A program made the translations under genes and the position numbers. The notes under the pieces were generated by a model, which did not search any database, was not told the origin of the DNA, and worked only from the letters and a program-made list of their open reading frames with translations. A DNA stretch of 64,000 bases from Pezicula radicicola. Taxonomy: Eukaryota > Ascomycota > Leotiomycetes > Helotiales > Dermateaceae. How positions within the stretch are numbered: position 1 is the first letter of the stretch; every line of letters starts with the position of its first letter. The stretch lies in assembly GCA_003008705.1 (NCBI GenBank), contig PDUO01000096.1, positions 4,847 through 68,846 on the forward strand, read 5' to 3'. Shown one piece after another: positions 22,817 to 34,257 of the stretch.

Positions 22817-24759
22817 ATGAGAATCTTCATTTCAATCTGACCCATCAATGACAGCACAGCGGATTTCTTTATTTGCGTTGCTTTAGACTTCAAAGGTAAG
22901 ACAAACCTCAGCCCGACCTCCCTTCAACCTATCGCTATCGTCTTTCGTATTTCATATCTTCCACAATCTCTTATGTGAAGTTGAGCCAGATGGAGACTTA
23001 CTAAGAGGTGTAAGCAGGAAGAATTACAATTCTCTCTCCTTTATGTCCTTTCTCCTTTTATTTTGGTCTGAGATAATCTGCGCAGAGGGGCAGCAGAATA
23101 CTTCGGAATGGCAATCCCAACCCCACGAGTTACGACAGACACAGTTCGATTCAATGTGAGCGTGGCGTTTATGGTGCTACGATCCTTCGGACGAAACTGC
23201 ATACACAAAGAATGATACATGGATACTGAGCTCGCCTGCTTTGCCAACAAAGCATACTGAGTGAGACGAATGGAAACTGAGATGCTGCATTAGGAAGATG
23301 AGAATAAATAGAGCTGAGTAGAAGTAGCAAACCCTAATCATTCCCTTCCATATGTTGGACTTAATAGCACTTTCATTGTGATTGTAATGAGTCTGTATTC
23401 GTTCCGCGTACTTGCACGGCATTTACAGACCAATATTTCCATCCTTCCCATCACATGGCAACTAGCACTCAATGCCATTGGAAAGAGGGTAACAGCTAAG
23501 GTGCTACAGCCACAAGTTATGCTGTAGATGGGGTGCGCTTTTTAACACTCCCTTTTAGTGATCATTCAGAAATAGGAAGCAAAGTATCCCAAGCGGTAAA
23601 AGCTGAGATTTTAAACCTCGGCCATTTTTCGCATTTCAGATTCAAGACAATTCGAACATTTTGCCGCTTGAAAGTTGAGGGTTTATGTTAGAATAGCTTC
23701 TCTACAGGACTTACCTATGTAAGGTAACCGGAGAGAAAAACAAGGAAATGATAAGGTACGTATGGAGGAGCTCGGTTAATGTAGGTAGCTACCTAAGCGA
23801 CTAGAATATCCTGGTATCTACATACGTTGACTGACTGGTATTAGATTCGGTGCTGATTATAGAGTTACTTACAAGTCGAAGAGCAGAAGGGGGTAGGGGA
23901 GGTCGCTTTTTTTTAAAAAAAAAAAGTTGTTTCTTTTCTTGAAGTTGATGGAGATTTAAGACTGGTTACTATATTTGGGTTTTGGTATTATGGTAGGATT
24001 AGAAGTGAAGTGTAGATTTTGGTAGATGTTGGTAGTTAGGGTTAGTTAGGATTAGTGAGGGGTAGGGAGGGGGATAGGGAAATGGATAGGGAAATGGATA
24101 GGGTAAGTGGATAATAGGTTGAGATGTTAGATGTAGGGACTTTGATAGTCTTTGCTCTATTGAAGTTTATTACACCGTTAAATGGGGACGGAGATGGAGA
24201 TTGAGAGAGGCGAAAGAACGCGAGAAATTCAGTATGGAAGATGGAGTTGAGGTTCTGGAGATGTGTGGATTTGTTATGGGATGAATATAAGTACTTACCA
24301 GGTGGAGAGAAGATCGAAGGGTTTTGGTGGCATTATAAGGGATATTAGAGGTTTATGCAAACTTTTGGGAGTTTGGATTTAGGTTGCTAGTATTACCATG
24401 CTAGTTGCTTTTCGAGATGTTATTTTTAATAGTTGGGTGCTGAAATGTAGGATATGGAGTTGGTGGAAGTTTGAGTTACTTAGTGGATTTGAGTCACCTT
24501 CTTAATTTAGGCAATCTACTTGATTTGAGTAACTTGATGTGTAAGAGATGAACTCAAGTAAGATTAAGTAATTTGATTTTAGTAACCCACTTTAATTCAC
24601 GTATTTGATTTAAAGTTCGTGATGGTCATACTGTAACAATTGGATACTTCCTTTGTATCAAGCGAGGCAAATGTAAATAAAAGCCTCATACACTGCCACC
24701 AAGTACACCTTTTATGCTTTCCCTGAACTCCATTACGCTCTTGAAAACATCCGTTCTTT
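22817..24759. other. gene-free DNA with G-rich telomere-like tract and minisatellite
   Basis: About 1.9 kb without a supportable gene. It contains a T8/A11 run at 23907-23925 and a G-rich tract at 24031-24113. Degraded 18-nt minisatellite units occupy about 24470-24600 (TTGAGTCACC, GCAATCTACTTGATTT, GAGTAACTTGATG). A 75-nt tRNA-like fold near 23594 was considered and rejected. Confidence 0.5.
24031..24113 (+). repeat. G-rich, telomere-like degenerate tract with G-quadruplex potential
   Basis: The tract includes GTTAGGGTTAGTTAGGATTAG, then four G runs of three or more within 22 bases (GGGG, GGG, GGGGG, GGG at 24058-24079), then two GATAGGGAAATG-type units. TTAGGGTTAG is a perfect 10-base match to fungal telomere repeat; the rest is degenerate. 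A G-quadruplex is possible by the standard G3+N1-7 rule. Confidence 0.5.
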
Positions 24760-25962
24760 CTATTCTCCAGGCGCCGGTGTGCCAGCTCCACTTCCGGGTG
24801 TCTCTACTCCGCTACCATTTATTCTTTGCTTCTTCTTCTTCTTGCGAGGCACTACTGCTGGTTTGGACCCGTAGTCACCTAGTTGAAGATGTGTCGAGCA
24901 GGTTAGGCAAATCGCTCCTTCCGGAGGGGAGCAGAAGACTATTTTGTGTGTTAGTATTTTGTTGCCTTTGGCAAGGGTTAAGAAACAGGCAGGAGAGAAG
25001 GACGAGTACGTACTGCTCAAGCAAATACTGCAGACAAACCCAACATCCACCACCTTCCTATGGCAAAAGCAGGCCGCTCTAAAATCGACCACTTCCTGTG
25101 TTGGAGCCACCAAATGCGCCCTGCTTATCTGATCCGGCAGAAAGGCCATCATAAGATATTGCAGGAAGCCCTGCGGGTTGCGCACTTGCATGTATATGCC
25201 CTTGGTCGTATCTGATGCTTGCTGAAGAAAGACAGTATCTCCTGCTAGTTTTAGAATATCAATCGGTATCCGGAGACGCTGAGCTGCGAATGTTGTATTC
25301 ATTATAGGAATGTACTGGTGTGCAAGGTCTCCCGATACAGAGATGACGAGGATGCGACTTTGCAGACCGATTGGCGTCGCGTTTGAGGAACTGATCTCGG
25401 TCGGCAGTGGCTGCGAGCCTGCATCCGTATCAGAAAAGGCTGCTGTAGCTTTGTTGATGTAGGAGAGAGCTTGAGTGAGCGCTCCGGCCATTTGTGTAGT
25501 AGTTGTCGCCGAGATATCAGATTCTGTTGTTGTCCCAATCAGTTCCCTCAGAGAAGCAAGCAGGCTAGTCTCAATGACTGTAAAGGGCCGGTATTTATTT
25601 GCATCGTCTAGGGAAGAGTTGGCGTCGCTCATTTCCGTGTCGTCTCCTGCCGCCGTGGGTTTTGGAGGACGAGGATAGAGCCATACTGCGCGCTGGCTGT
25701 GGCTCGCGAGAACAGATACCTGGTTTGCAGGGTTAATCGCTAGGTGGGCGTTTATGAAGACGAGGATGTTGGCTATGGCTTTGGAGAGGGGGAGTGTGGA
25801 ATTGAGGAGTGCCCAAGCATGTGGGTTCGTATCGAGGATGATTACGAGGAGGGAGGGTGTTGGGCCTGGCACGAAGCGTTAGCTACTGTTCAAGGAGAAA
25901 CTGAAATGGAGCGGACCTTCTACTGCCTTATCATAGTGATCTGACCCATCCACCGCATTCAT
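24760..25962 (-). CDS. tfb4: TFIIH core subunit Tfb4 (p34)
   Basis: Exons 25917-25962, 25014-25865 and 24760-24938 give 358 aa. The first exon (MNAVDGSDHYDKAVEG) is separated by a 51-bp intron. The last intron (24939-25013) is 75 bp and in frame, so it would read through as extra protein if kept; removing it restores CSICLSIFCSPPEGA. Residues about 15-260 are the vWA-like fold (PSLLVIILDTNPHAWA onward). The C-terminus holds a C4 zinc finger (CFCHRK, CSIC, CLTC) and a basic KPAVVPRKKKKK tail. Tfb4/p34 pairs with Ssl1/p44 in the TFIIH core, used in RNA polymerase II initiation and nucleotide excision repair. The extra Ser/Thr-Asp insert around residues 75-100 is lineage-specific. It is divergently transcribed from the UCS-domain gene, with starts 288 bp apart. 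Confidence 0.93.
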
Positions 25963-26250
25963 ATTGACAGTGATGGTGGCATATGAGTAGCTTTGGGTAA
26001 CTCACTTGATTTAAGTCACCGAGTTGATTTGGGTAACTGAGTTGTTTTGGGTAACTCACCTTCCTTCACCTTCACCTCCTTGCGAGAGAGAGAGAGAGAG
26101 AGCCTTGCAGAATCATGCTAATAGCCTGATCACGTGCTACAGCCTCGCCAAGTCAAAAATGACCCCACCTCCTCCCCTCCCTTCCTTTGTTTCTCTTTCA
26201 TCATTTTCTATTCAGGTCAACATTCACAAGAAAGCATAGAATGCTACAAG
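25963..26250. promoter_or_regulatory. shared divergent promoter of tfb4 and she4/cro1
   Basis: Only 288 bp separate the two start codons. The region holds three to four 18-nt minisatellite units at 25983-26062 (GGGTAACTCACTTGATTT, GAGTTGATTTGGGTAAC and others), a (GA)n tract at 26084-26102, and a CT-rich leader at 26160-26215 on the she4 side. GAGA tracts and CT-rich leaders are common in fungal promoters. Whether the minisatellite has any effect is unknown. Confidence 0.6.
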
Positions 26251-29200
26251 ATGTCGCGGCCAGACAAAAAGACAGACAATGCCGAACTTGATCCCAGTCT
26301 CCCAGCTACTCCAAATTCCATCTCTGTCCCAGATGCATCATCTCTCGAGGACCAGACTTTGCTCCTGATTGCTCGGCTCATGGAGGGCGGCCAAGAGGAT
26401 GAAGACGAATGCAAGGATCTGAACACCCTCACCAGACTTTTGAGCGACGAGGAAAATAACAAGTCAACTGAGGACCACAAACCTCTTTTCGAACTCATCG
26501 ATGCAGATGGCGTTGAGACTATTCTGGATTGCCTTGACATGAGACAGTCACCCACAGTGAGAGGTCACGCCACCTTGACCATATCAGCGTACCTTGAGGC
26601 CTCTGGTCAAAAGGGTGTTGACTTTCTCAAATCATTCTTCTCTTCTCGTGTCGTCAAAGGAACATACGATGATCTTATCCTCGCCTTTTCTGTCGCCGCT
26701 TGTTTATTCCCTGTCGTACCATCGGTTATCTCCAGTCTTTTCCTAAGCGACGGTTTTATTACTACCCTGGGACCTTTGATGAAGAGAAAATGGAAGAGCA
26801 AGAAGGTTGAGCTTTCCACGTTAGAGATGCTCAATGCCGCCTGTATGGATACTCCGTCTCGGGAAGCAATTCAGAAATATTGCACCGAATGGCTTGAGGA
26901 TGTCGTCTCTGAGCCTCAGAGAGCCTTAGGAATGGACAATGTCCTATCTTCGTCACCAGGAGGTGTTACCATGGTCGAACCTGGTTCAGTACAACAGCGA
27001 ATGCATTCTGAGCAAGTCAAGAATCTCGCTGCTGTTATTTTGGCCAAACTTCAGGTCGGTGAACCCCATTTCTGTCTCCACTTTCTGAGTCGACAAAGAC
27101 CCAATTTGAGTTGCTCAACCTATCTCAAGTGAGAGGAATGCCTAGGAAATTCCCGGAAAATTCGAATCGAATGTCTCTTAATATCTGAAATCACATTATA
27201 CTTCACGGTATGAACTATATTCGTTAAAAAACTGAAAAAGTACACTATTCACTTTCGGCATATTTCGACATTGAAGTTGAGCAATTAGTTTGAGTACTCA
27301 CATTGGGCATGCGATGATGAGGTTTCCCAAATACTGTTATTTGTAAGCTTTCTAACTAACCTCAGGAATAAAGGCTGTCCCAGCCGCACCTAATGCCGCG
27401 TCCGAGGAGCGGATACAGCCAGCTTCGACTAGCATCGAGGATCTATCAGATCTATTCAAGAACATGCTGTCAACAAAAGCAGACCAAGAGCAATTCCATT
27501 CCATAGAAGGCCTTGCATATGCGTCAATTCGGCCAACAGTGAAAGAGAACCTTGGTACTTTTATCATTTTTAGGCCCAAGTGAAGATTTCGAATAGTGCT
27601 AATATGCCTTCTCTTGGTAGCTTCCGACTCGAAGTTCCTAGCCAAACTAATCAAAACGCTTGGGGAAGGTTAGTATTCTCTATTTCGAGTTGCACAAATA
27701 ATCTTGGTGATTCTAAGCGATTCATGGAGTTGAATGCATGGCTTATCTTAACGCCCAACATATGTCGCAAGAAATAATACTGACACTGGAGTACTAGCTA
27801 TGCCCAAATCACCGACAACGTATGGCGCTCTTACCATTCTTGTTAATCTCACAACTTATATGCCGACCTTGTCGGAGGAACATAAACGGATGGCCCAACT
27901 GAAGGCGTACGCGAATGCATCCAAAGACACTTTGAAACCCGATCCCCTCAACGACGACGAGCACGTTGCTAAGCGGTGCCAGGCCGTGTTCGAAGCAGGA
28001 ATTATACCTGTACTCGTCACTCACAGTCAACGCGGATCAGCAGCTTCACTCGCCCAGGTCGTTTCTATCGTGTTCTCCTTGTCAAACAAAAACACTTCAA
28101 AAATAAGAGGTAAAATGGCTCAACAAGGAGGAGTCAAGCTTCTGTTACATGCCTATTCGCTTTTTCCTGAAGATAAGACTTCTGCACGCCGTACTACAGC
28201 ACACGCTCTCGCCCGTATTCTCATTTCCACCAACCCGACTCATGTATTCGGTGGCACCAATCCATTATCTCTCTCCTCTGCTATCCGACCCTTGATAATG
28301 CTTCTATCCGACGACCCAACAGTCGAACAGCGCGATCTCCTTCCCGTCTTCGAATCTCTCCTTGCACTCACCAACCTCGCTTCAACCGACGATTCGGCCC
28401 GCAACCCCATCATCCGCATTGCTTGGTCACAGATAGAAGAGCTCCTTCTCTCAAACAACACCATGATAACGAGAGCTACTGTTGAACTCGTATGCAATCT
28501 AATGCAGTCGCCCGAGGGAGTCGCAAAGGTATGTCTTAAATTTTTTTTAACAGCCTTTTGTTCTACTAGCTATGTTCCATTGTTAGTAAGCCATAAACTT
28601 CGTCTCAGATGTTCAAGAATGAAGAGGCATGAAAGACGAAGTGTGGTTAGTGCCATGAGACGACATCAATTATGGTATGATTTAGTCCGAGACATTCAAT
28701 CCAACTTGATCATTGAAGCTTGGCCATTCTGAAGCATGCTTTTTGGCCTTTGACTTCAGCTAATAAAGCCTACATCTCTTACGAGAACGAATGGTTGCGA
28801 GTCTTCCTTCAATCATGCTCGGGTCTCGATGATCAAATTTTGATTGATTGACTTAGAATGAGTGTATAACCAATGATGGCAGCAGCAATTCCCTCCTTAG
28901 TGGAAAGGAAAACGGACAAAGTTAACTTCATGATACACAACAATTTGCATACTTAGTCAAGCCTGCGCAAGCTTACCAGCTCTTCAGTCATATTTTCCTC
29001 GCCAGATACTGACTCTTCTTCATAGTTTGCGGACGGTGGTAGGCAGGCAAGCCAGAGAATGCACATCTTGCTAGCCTTGGCAGATCACGAGGACTTGGCA
29101 ACAAGGCGAGCAGCAGGCGGAGCACTGGCCAGTTTGACCGAATGGGATACAGCGGTAAGCGCCATATTAGAGCGTGAACGAGGTGTGAGTATCCTCCTCG

Positions 29201-29448
29201 GCTTATGCAAGGATGAATCCGAAGAACTGCGGCACAGAGGCGCCGTCTGTATCCTGAACATCATGACTGCACCTGGCAAAGTCGGGGATTGGGGTGTACA
29301 GAAAGTGAAGGCAGAAGATGGAGTTGAGGCTTTGAAGGAGTGTTTGAAGAAGAGCCGAAGTCAAGAGGTTCTAGAGATTACGGTTGAGGCTCTGAAGATG
29401 CTGCTTGAAGGAAGTAAGGAGGGGGATGTGAAGGCTATTGAACAGTAG
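26251..29448 (+). CDS. she4: UCS-domain myosin chaperone, She4/Cro1 type
   Basis: Exons 26251-27054, 27374-27554, 27621-27668, 27798-28528 and 29026-29448 join to 728 aa. The start MSRPDKKTDNAELDPSLPATP was preferred over an out-of-frame upstream ATG at 26241. The sequence is all-helical with armadillo-like repeats, including the UNC-45/Cro1/She4 central domain (VRGHATLTISAYLEAS, AVQ-like turns) and the C-terminal UCS region (EGVAK-FADGGRQASQRMHILLALADHED, RRAAGGALASLTEW, ELRHRGAVCILNIM). Podospora cro1 and yeast She4 help fold myosin motor domains and are needed for actin organisation and, in Podospora, the change from syncytial to cellular state. Intron 1 (319 bp) and intron 4 (497 bp) are long compared with the others (66 and 129 bp). 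The acceptor of intron 1 (AATAAAG/GCT) was picked by phase and is the least sure junction. Confidence 0.88.
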
Positions 29449-30344
29449 TATAGTCTACAAAGAAGGAAATAAATGTTTGTATATTGAATCCACTTAGACC
29501 TAGTTCTTTTCACGAATGTATGTCTAATTCTACACGACAATGGACACACAAATAGGCCTTTGGTAGTTAAGTCAACCTTCACTACTTTTGCAGAATCGAT
29601 CTTGTACATATTCAGTTAAGGTTGCACACTAGTGCAATTGGGCTTTAGAGGTTTATATAGTTAAAAACTATATTTTTCTTTCCACTAGATAGTTATCTAT
29701 AGATGCAAGTTTTTCGATTTCCTGAGCCATTGCGGGTATGACAAAGTATAGCGTTATGATTCTTGCTTTAATAAACTCTCTATCTAGAAGCTTAACTAGT
29801 GATACTATTGAATGGCAAGGTTATTGGGAGCAACATATAGTCGCAATGTGGTGTTGTATTCTATGTAGAACTAGTGTGTGGAAATTGGCCTTCTTATAGT
29901 GGCGGTTATGACTATTCCTATTTAATTCAGCAGCCAATCGTGGGCCAGAAGTTCTATATGGACATCTCGTTCTTTCGCTAGTATTATGACCTCGAAGCTC
30001 TTCTAGCTATCGTCTTTTCGGATTTAGTTAAAAGTAAAGACGGTAGAGCTACTAAATTAAGGCTACATATGCGCACAAAAGTTTTCCTACTAATTCTCTG
30101 GTGCAGAAGATTTAAGGTCGCTAAAAAAGCCGTTCATAACTTGGTAGCGCTATTTTCCAAAGCCAGTCCGTTCTACTAGCGCTGTCTAGTAGGCAATATA
30201 GAGAAAGACTCAGAAAGTTTTATTTAAACACACAGTCCTGTGCCTTAGAATTAAATTATTTGTATATTTCAAACACATAACAGCCCAAAGGATTGCTCTA
30301 GTTTTTACAACCTCCAACACTTCTCACTGGCTCGATTTTACACA
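29449..30344. other. AT-biased intergenic region
   Basis: No gene is visible between she4 and the kinase relic. Base composition is A/T-biased from 29640 onward with short TAGAAGC/CTAGT-type words and no clear inverted or tandem repeat. The last 60 bp (C/A-rich) may be the kinase leader. Confidence 0.5.
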
Positions 30345-32113
30345 ATGTTTTCCAAGTCACTACGATCCACAGCTCTCCAACGCTTCAGAAAACAACCACT
30401 ATGGCTACAGACCAACATATCACGAGGCCACACAGCTACTATTCTACCATCGGACGAGATACTAGAGGAAGAGATCATTCCAAACTACAATTCAAAAGCA
30501 TTTTACCCAATGCATCCTGGTATGATACTTAACGACCGATATAAAGGAATAACTAAAGTTGGATGGGGAGCACATTCCACCGTCTGGTTAGCACGCGATA
30601 AGCAACGGTATAAGATCCTAACTCTCTCAAATATACTATTTTCTTTGTAAGTAAGGTAACTAACAGACATTTTACCAGATGGTCTTTTACTGAGCACAGT
30701 TACATAGCTTTAAAAATCAACAAATCACACGATTTCGTCAACGAAGAAATTTTAAACCACGAGAAGAATATTAATCAGAGATTAGTGACAAATCCTTCGC
30801 ATCGTGGTTTCCCATTTGTTAGAGCCGCCGAGGACATTTTTGAGATGAAGGGTCCGGATGGTGCTACGCATTTATGTCAAGTTCATGAAATATTGCGCGA
30901 ACCTCTTAGTATCTTTCAGCATAGATTTGACAATGAGTATAAGATCCCTGTACTACTCCTCAAAGTTTACTTGAAGTTATTATTGACTGGGCTCAAATAT
31001 CTTCATTCGGAGTGTCATATCATTCATACAAGTCAGTTAGCTCTTAAACTTTCAAGATTTTAAATCTAAAATAATGACAAACTTACCTATCTAATCTCCA
31101 TGCACATTTTATAGGTTTAAAAACAGACAATATCCTCGTCACATTCGAATCAGCATCGGTACTCTATGAGTATCTAGAACAACAAATCAAAACCCCCATG
31201 CCTCGAAAATTCAAAGACGGTCAAACAATCTACCTCTCACACAACAACTTCGGAAGACTTCGTCCTGGTGCTCTCTGGCCTCAGATAATAGATTTCGGCT
31301 GTGCAGAGATAGTAGACAAGCTTGAACCGGATGAAAATATAATTCGACGTCGCCCGATCCAACAAGCTGATTATACAGCCCCAGAAGTCATGTTGGGAAC
31401 AGGTTGGTCATACAGTGCAGATATTTGGAATCTAGGAATTATGGTATGTTTTGTCTTTCTCTACAAAATAAAACCTCCCACCCCACCCTTTTTTTCATTT
31501 TATCCCATTTTATGAGGGAAACCACAGTTACCTATCTAGGTATTTATCTACGTTTTCTAACAAGGAAATACAGCTCTGGGAATTATTAGAAGGCCGAAGA
31601 TTATTTCAAACCCTTTATTCCAAAAAAAGATGAACATAACGCTACAGAACACATGGCTGAAATGATAGCTCTACTCGGTCCCCCACCAAAAGAGCTTCTT
31701 GAAAAAGAACGACACCTGCGAGATATTGAGTGGAGCCCTGCGATATCTAATCGAGCTGGTAGACTTTGTAAAACGTCATGTGAAATGTATGGTGGGCCTT
31801 TCTTTGACTCAAATGGTATGTTTTACCCTAGCCTTAAAACTATCTAGATATGCTTCAAAGTACAATCAAAATTACCTTACAAGTCTTCCCAAGATAGCAC
31901 ATTATACTAATACAAAAAGCAGGCGATTTTATCTTCAAAGATCTGATTCCACACAATGTTAGCTTAGAGAAATATGTCACTACTCTTGAAGGGGAGGAGA
32001 AGAGACTCTTTCTTCTGTTTGTAAGGAAGATGCTTAGATGGTCGCCAGATGAAAGACAAAATGCCACGGAGCTTCTTGAGGATCCGTGGCTAAATTCAAT
32101 TTCTGACGAATGA
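30345..32113 (+). pseudogene. SRPK-like protein kinase with frameshift and altered catalytic loop
   Basis: Exons about 30345-30607, 30679-31031, 31115-31443, then 31574 onward, and a last exon ending at 32113. Kinase subdomains are clear: Gly-rich loop VGWGAHSTVW, YIALKI with the ATP-site Lys, HIIHTSLKTDN, IDFGCAEI (DFG kept), YTAPEVMLG and ADIWNLG. Fungal SRPK-like kinases have HTDLKPDN; here the catalytic Asp is Ser, formed across the splice junction. After LWELLEGRRLFQ the frame must slip by one base (near 31610) to continue PFIPKKDEHNATEHMAEMIALLGPPP; otherwise a stop follows. The N-terminus has a possible mitochondrial presequence (MFSKSLRSTALQRFRKQ). The frameshift and the loop change together suggest decay; a sequencing error could explain the slip but not the Ser. 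No catalytic activity is expected. Confidence 0.7.
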
Positions 32114-34257
32114 ACATGAATTTGTTTATCAACAGGGTGGTGTGTAGTTGAAATCAAGGAAAGATCTATCTTTGTAACTAGCAATAGGATTTAAATATCC
32201 CATTACATCATTTGCGTCAGCTACTTTCACAGCTGTTTTTTTTGTACTAGGAATGAAAGCTAATTGAAGCACTTCTTCCGCCAACTAGCCTCAACCTCAA
32301 TTCCCGAAACAGAGCGACAAGGGCCACTAGTTTCTTGTAGTAAATTAAATGCCTAGTTGCATAGACCAGATAGTTGCAAGAGACCAGAGATAATTCTCTA
32401 GACAAAGAATGGCAAGATTCGTATTTCGAGCCGGAGAAGTAGAGCCAGTAAATTGTCATTGTCTAGAAGAGCTGAAGTTATTCTATGAAGTTAACTGTAG
32501 AACTCTTTTAGTTCTTCATAAGAAAAGAATATCAAGTATCGTCGAGAGGTGATCTCAGATTTTTGATTTCCCAAACTCTCTTGGAACCCACAAGTTATGC
32601 TGCCGGTACAGTTGCATATCAAACTGTACTGTACAGTAGTTTATAAGTCAGTTCTTGTTAAAGAATACAGGAAGTTATCCCTTGTATGGCCCTGCGGCTA
32701 GGGGTTCGTGCACAAATACTGTGCGATAGTACTGTAAATTGCTAGGCAGAACGGTAGGCGATCTACTGTAGAAGTCGCTTACCGTACAGTGGCTCGTCAT
32801 AGAAATTGGAGTTGGGACACCAAAGTACTGAAATACCTTGAGTAACTCACATGAGTTAAGCAACTGCCTTGTTAGAGTAATTTAGGTACTTTGAGGGATT
32901 CTTTTCATGTAAGTAACTCGCCTATAGAGTCTTTTGGTATTCCTCGATTTCACTTGTTTAATGTTCTAATTCTAGTTTCCTCAGCAGAGCCTCGTCGGAA
33001 AATCTGCTTGGGACTCGTCACGGCTCACCAAAAAGTTGCGCAAATTTCCTTCTTTCTTTTTTATTGGTGAGATTTCTTTTAAGTAAAAGACCATATGCTC
33101 CTATGTGGCTGTTGTTGTTTTAGGTTCACTATATAGTTACCTAAGTAAGTCTGTTACTCAAATCAAGTGGGTTACTTAAAGCAGGTTGAGCCAAATCAAG
33201 TACATTACTTAAGTAAAAGACCTTATACCCCTGTGTAACTATTGTTTTAGACTATTAAATATGCTATATACTCACATCACAGTGATTGGTAGCATGCAGA
33301 GTTTATTTTAATTTCTATGAGAAATTTTCTATAAGATGGTGTAGAGAAGAATATATATGTGTATAAAGTACATTAGCGCTATAAATACAAAAGAGGTTTT
33401 AGTTGTCCCATTTGTAGGCTCTTTATACAGAATAATTTAGCAACTTTGAAACCCTAAGACGTTTAACCATAGCAAACTCAATAGGTATAAACTAGGTAGG
33501 TACCTAGGAATAGAAAGGCAGTGAAGTGAAATTTGTCCTATTGTCAGTACGTCTAAGTTATTTATTCCAAGTATAGTACTACTTCACTGAATTTTCTTAA
33601 AGCTGCCAACCCATTTGATTTGGATACTGCTACTTAGGTAGTTCGAATAGCTAATATCTCACTGTGTCACATTACCAATCTATTTAAAACTCTAACCTAC
33701 GACAGCAACGACAGTCTATCTCACAAGCCCCGAGAATCCAACACGATTGGGTCTTCCATTGTTCCATAGCACAACATAGAGAACCAACAAGAAGAATTCC
33801 CATATCATGTGCATACTATGTACCTACCCGTCTAGATATCTAGCGCCGTCCCAGGTTCCAAAATTGAGTGTGGTAACACGCGGAATGATGCAGATTGTGT
33901 GTAACCAACCAACACTGTATCGACGACGCAAGACCGCAACATGAACGTCTGACCCTCGAAGAATAAAATATCCCTATCTATACTTGAAAATTCGAGGTTT
34001 AATGATTTAATTTGAGTTACTGAGTCTAAGAAGTAAACCAGCTGGCAGATCTACCGAGTGCCGAAGCCTAGAGTGAGGCGGAAGAGCAAGAGGAATGTAA
34101 AAGGGCTACTAGCGCCACTCGTGACTCGATCTCGGAGTCAATTTCCTCCTTCCACAACAATAACCACCACAACAAAACCTATCAAGTCTTCAGACTTGGT
34201 TTTCCTTCTCCTACAAACACCTCCCCACCAACAACTTCGCCATCTGCAATTGCAATC
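32114..34257. other. 2.1-kb gene-free region with minisatellite copies and a local duplication
   Basis: No gene is supported. Minisatellite units lie at about 32836-32925 (plus sense) and 33150-33212 (minus sense, ATCAAGTGGGTTACTT). Two copies of a 55-60 bp segment beginning AAGTAAAAGACC start at 33081 and 33211. Several short GTACAGTAC-like palindromes occur at 32600-32790. The final ~250 bp, Pro/Thr-coding in appearance but without homology, is probably the leader of the next gene. Confidence 0.5.

Noticed and set aside
23580..23670. tRNA-like fold with TTCGAAC loop and a 7-bp end stem (AAGCGGT/GCCGCTT)
   Set aside because: The T stem does not pair, the D loop lacks GG, and no anticodon arm of 5 bp with a 7-base loop can be drawn. 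Likely chance.
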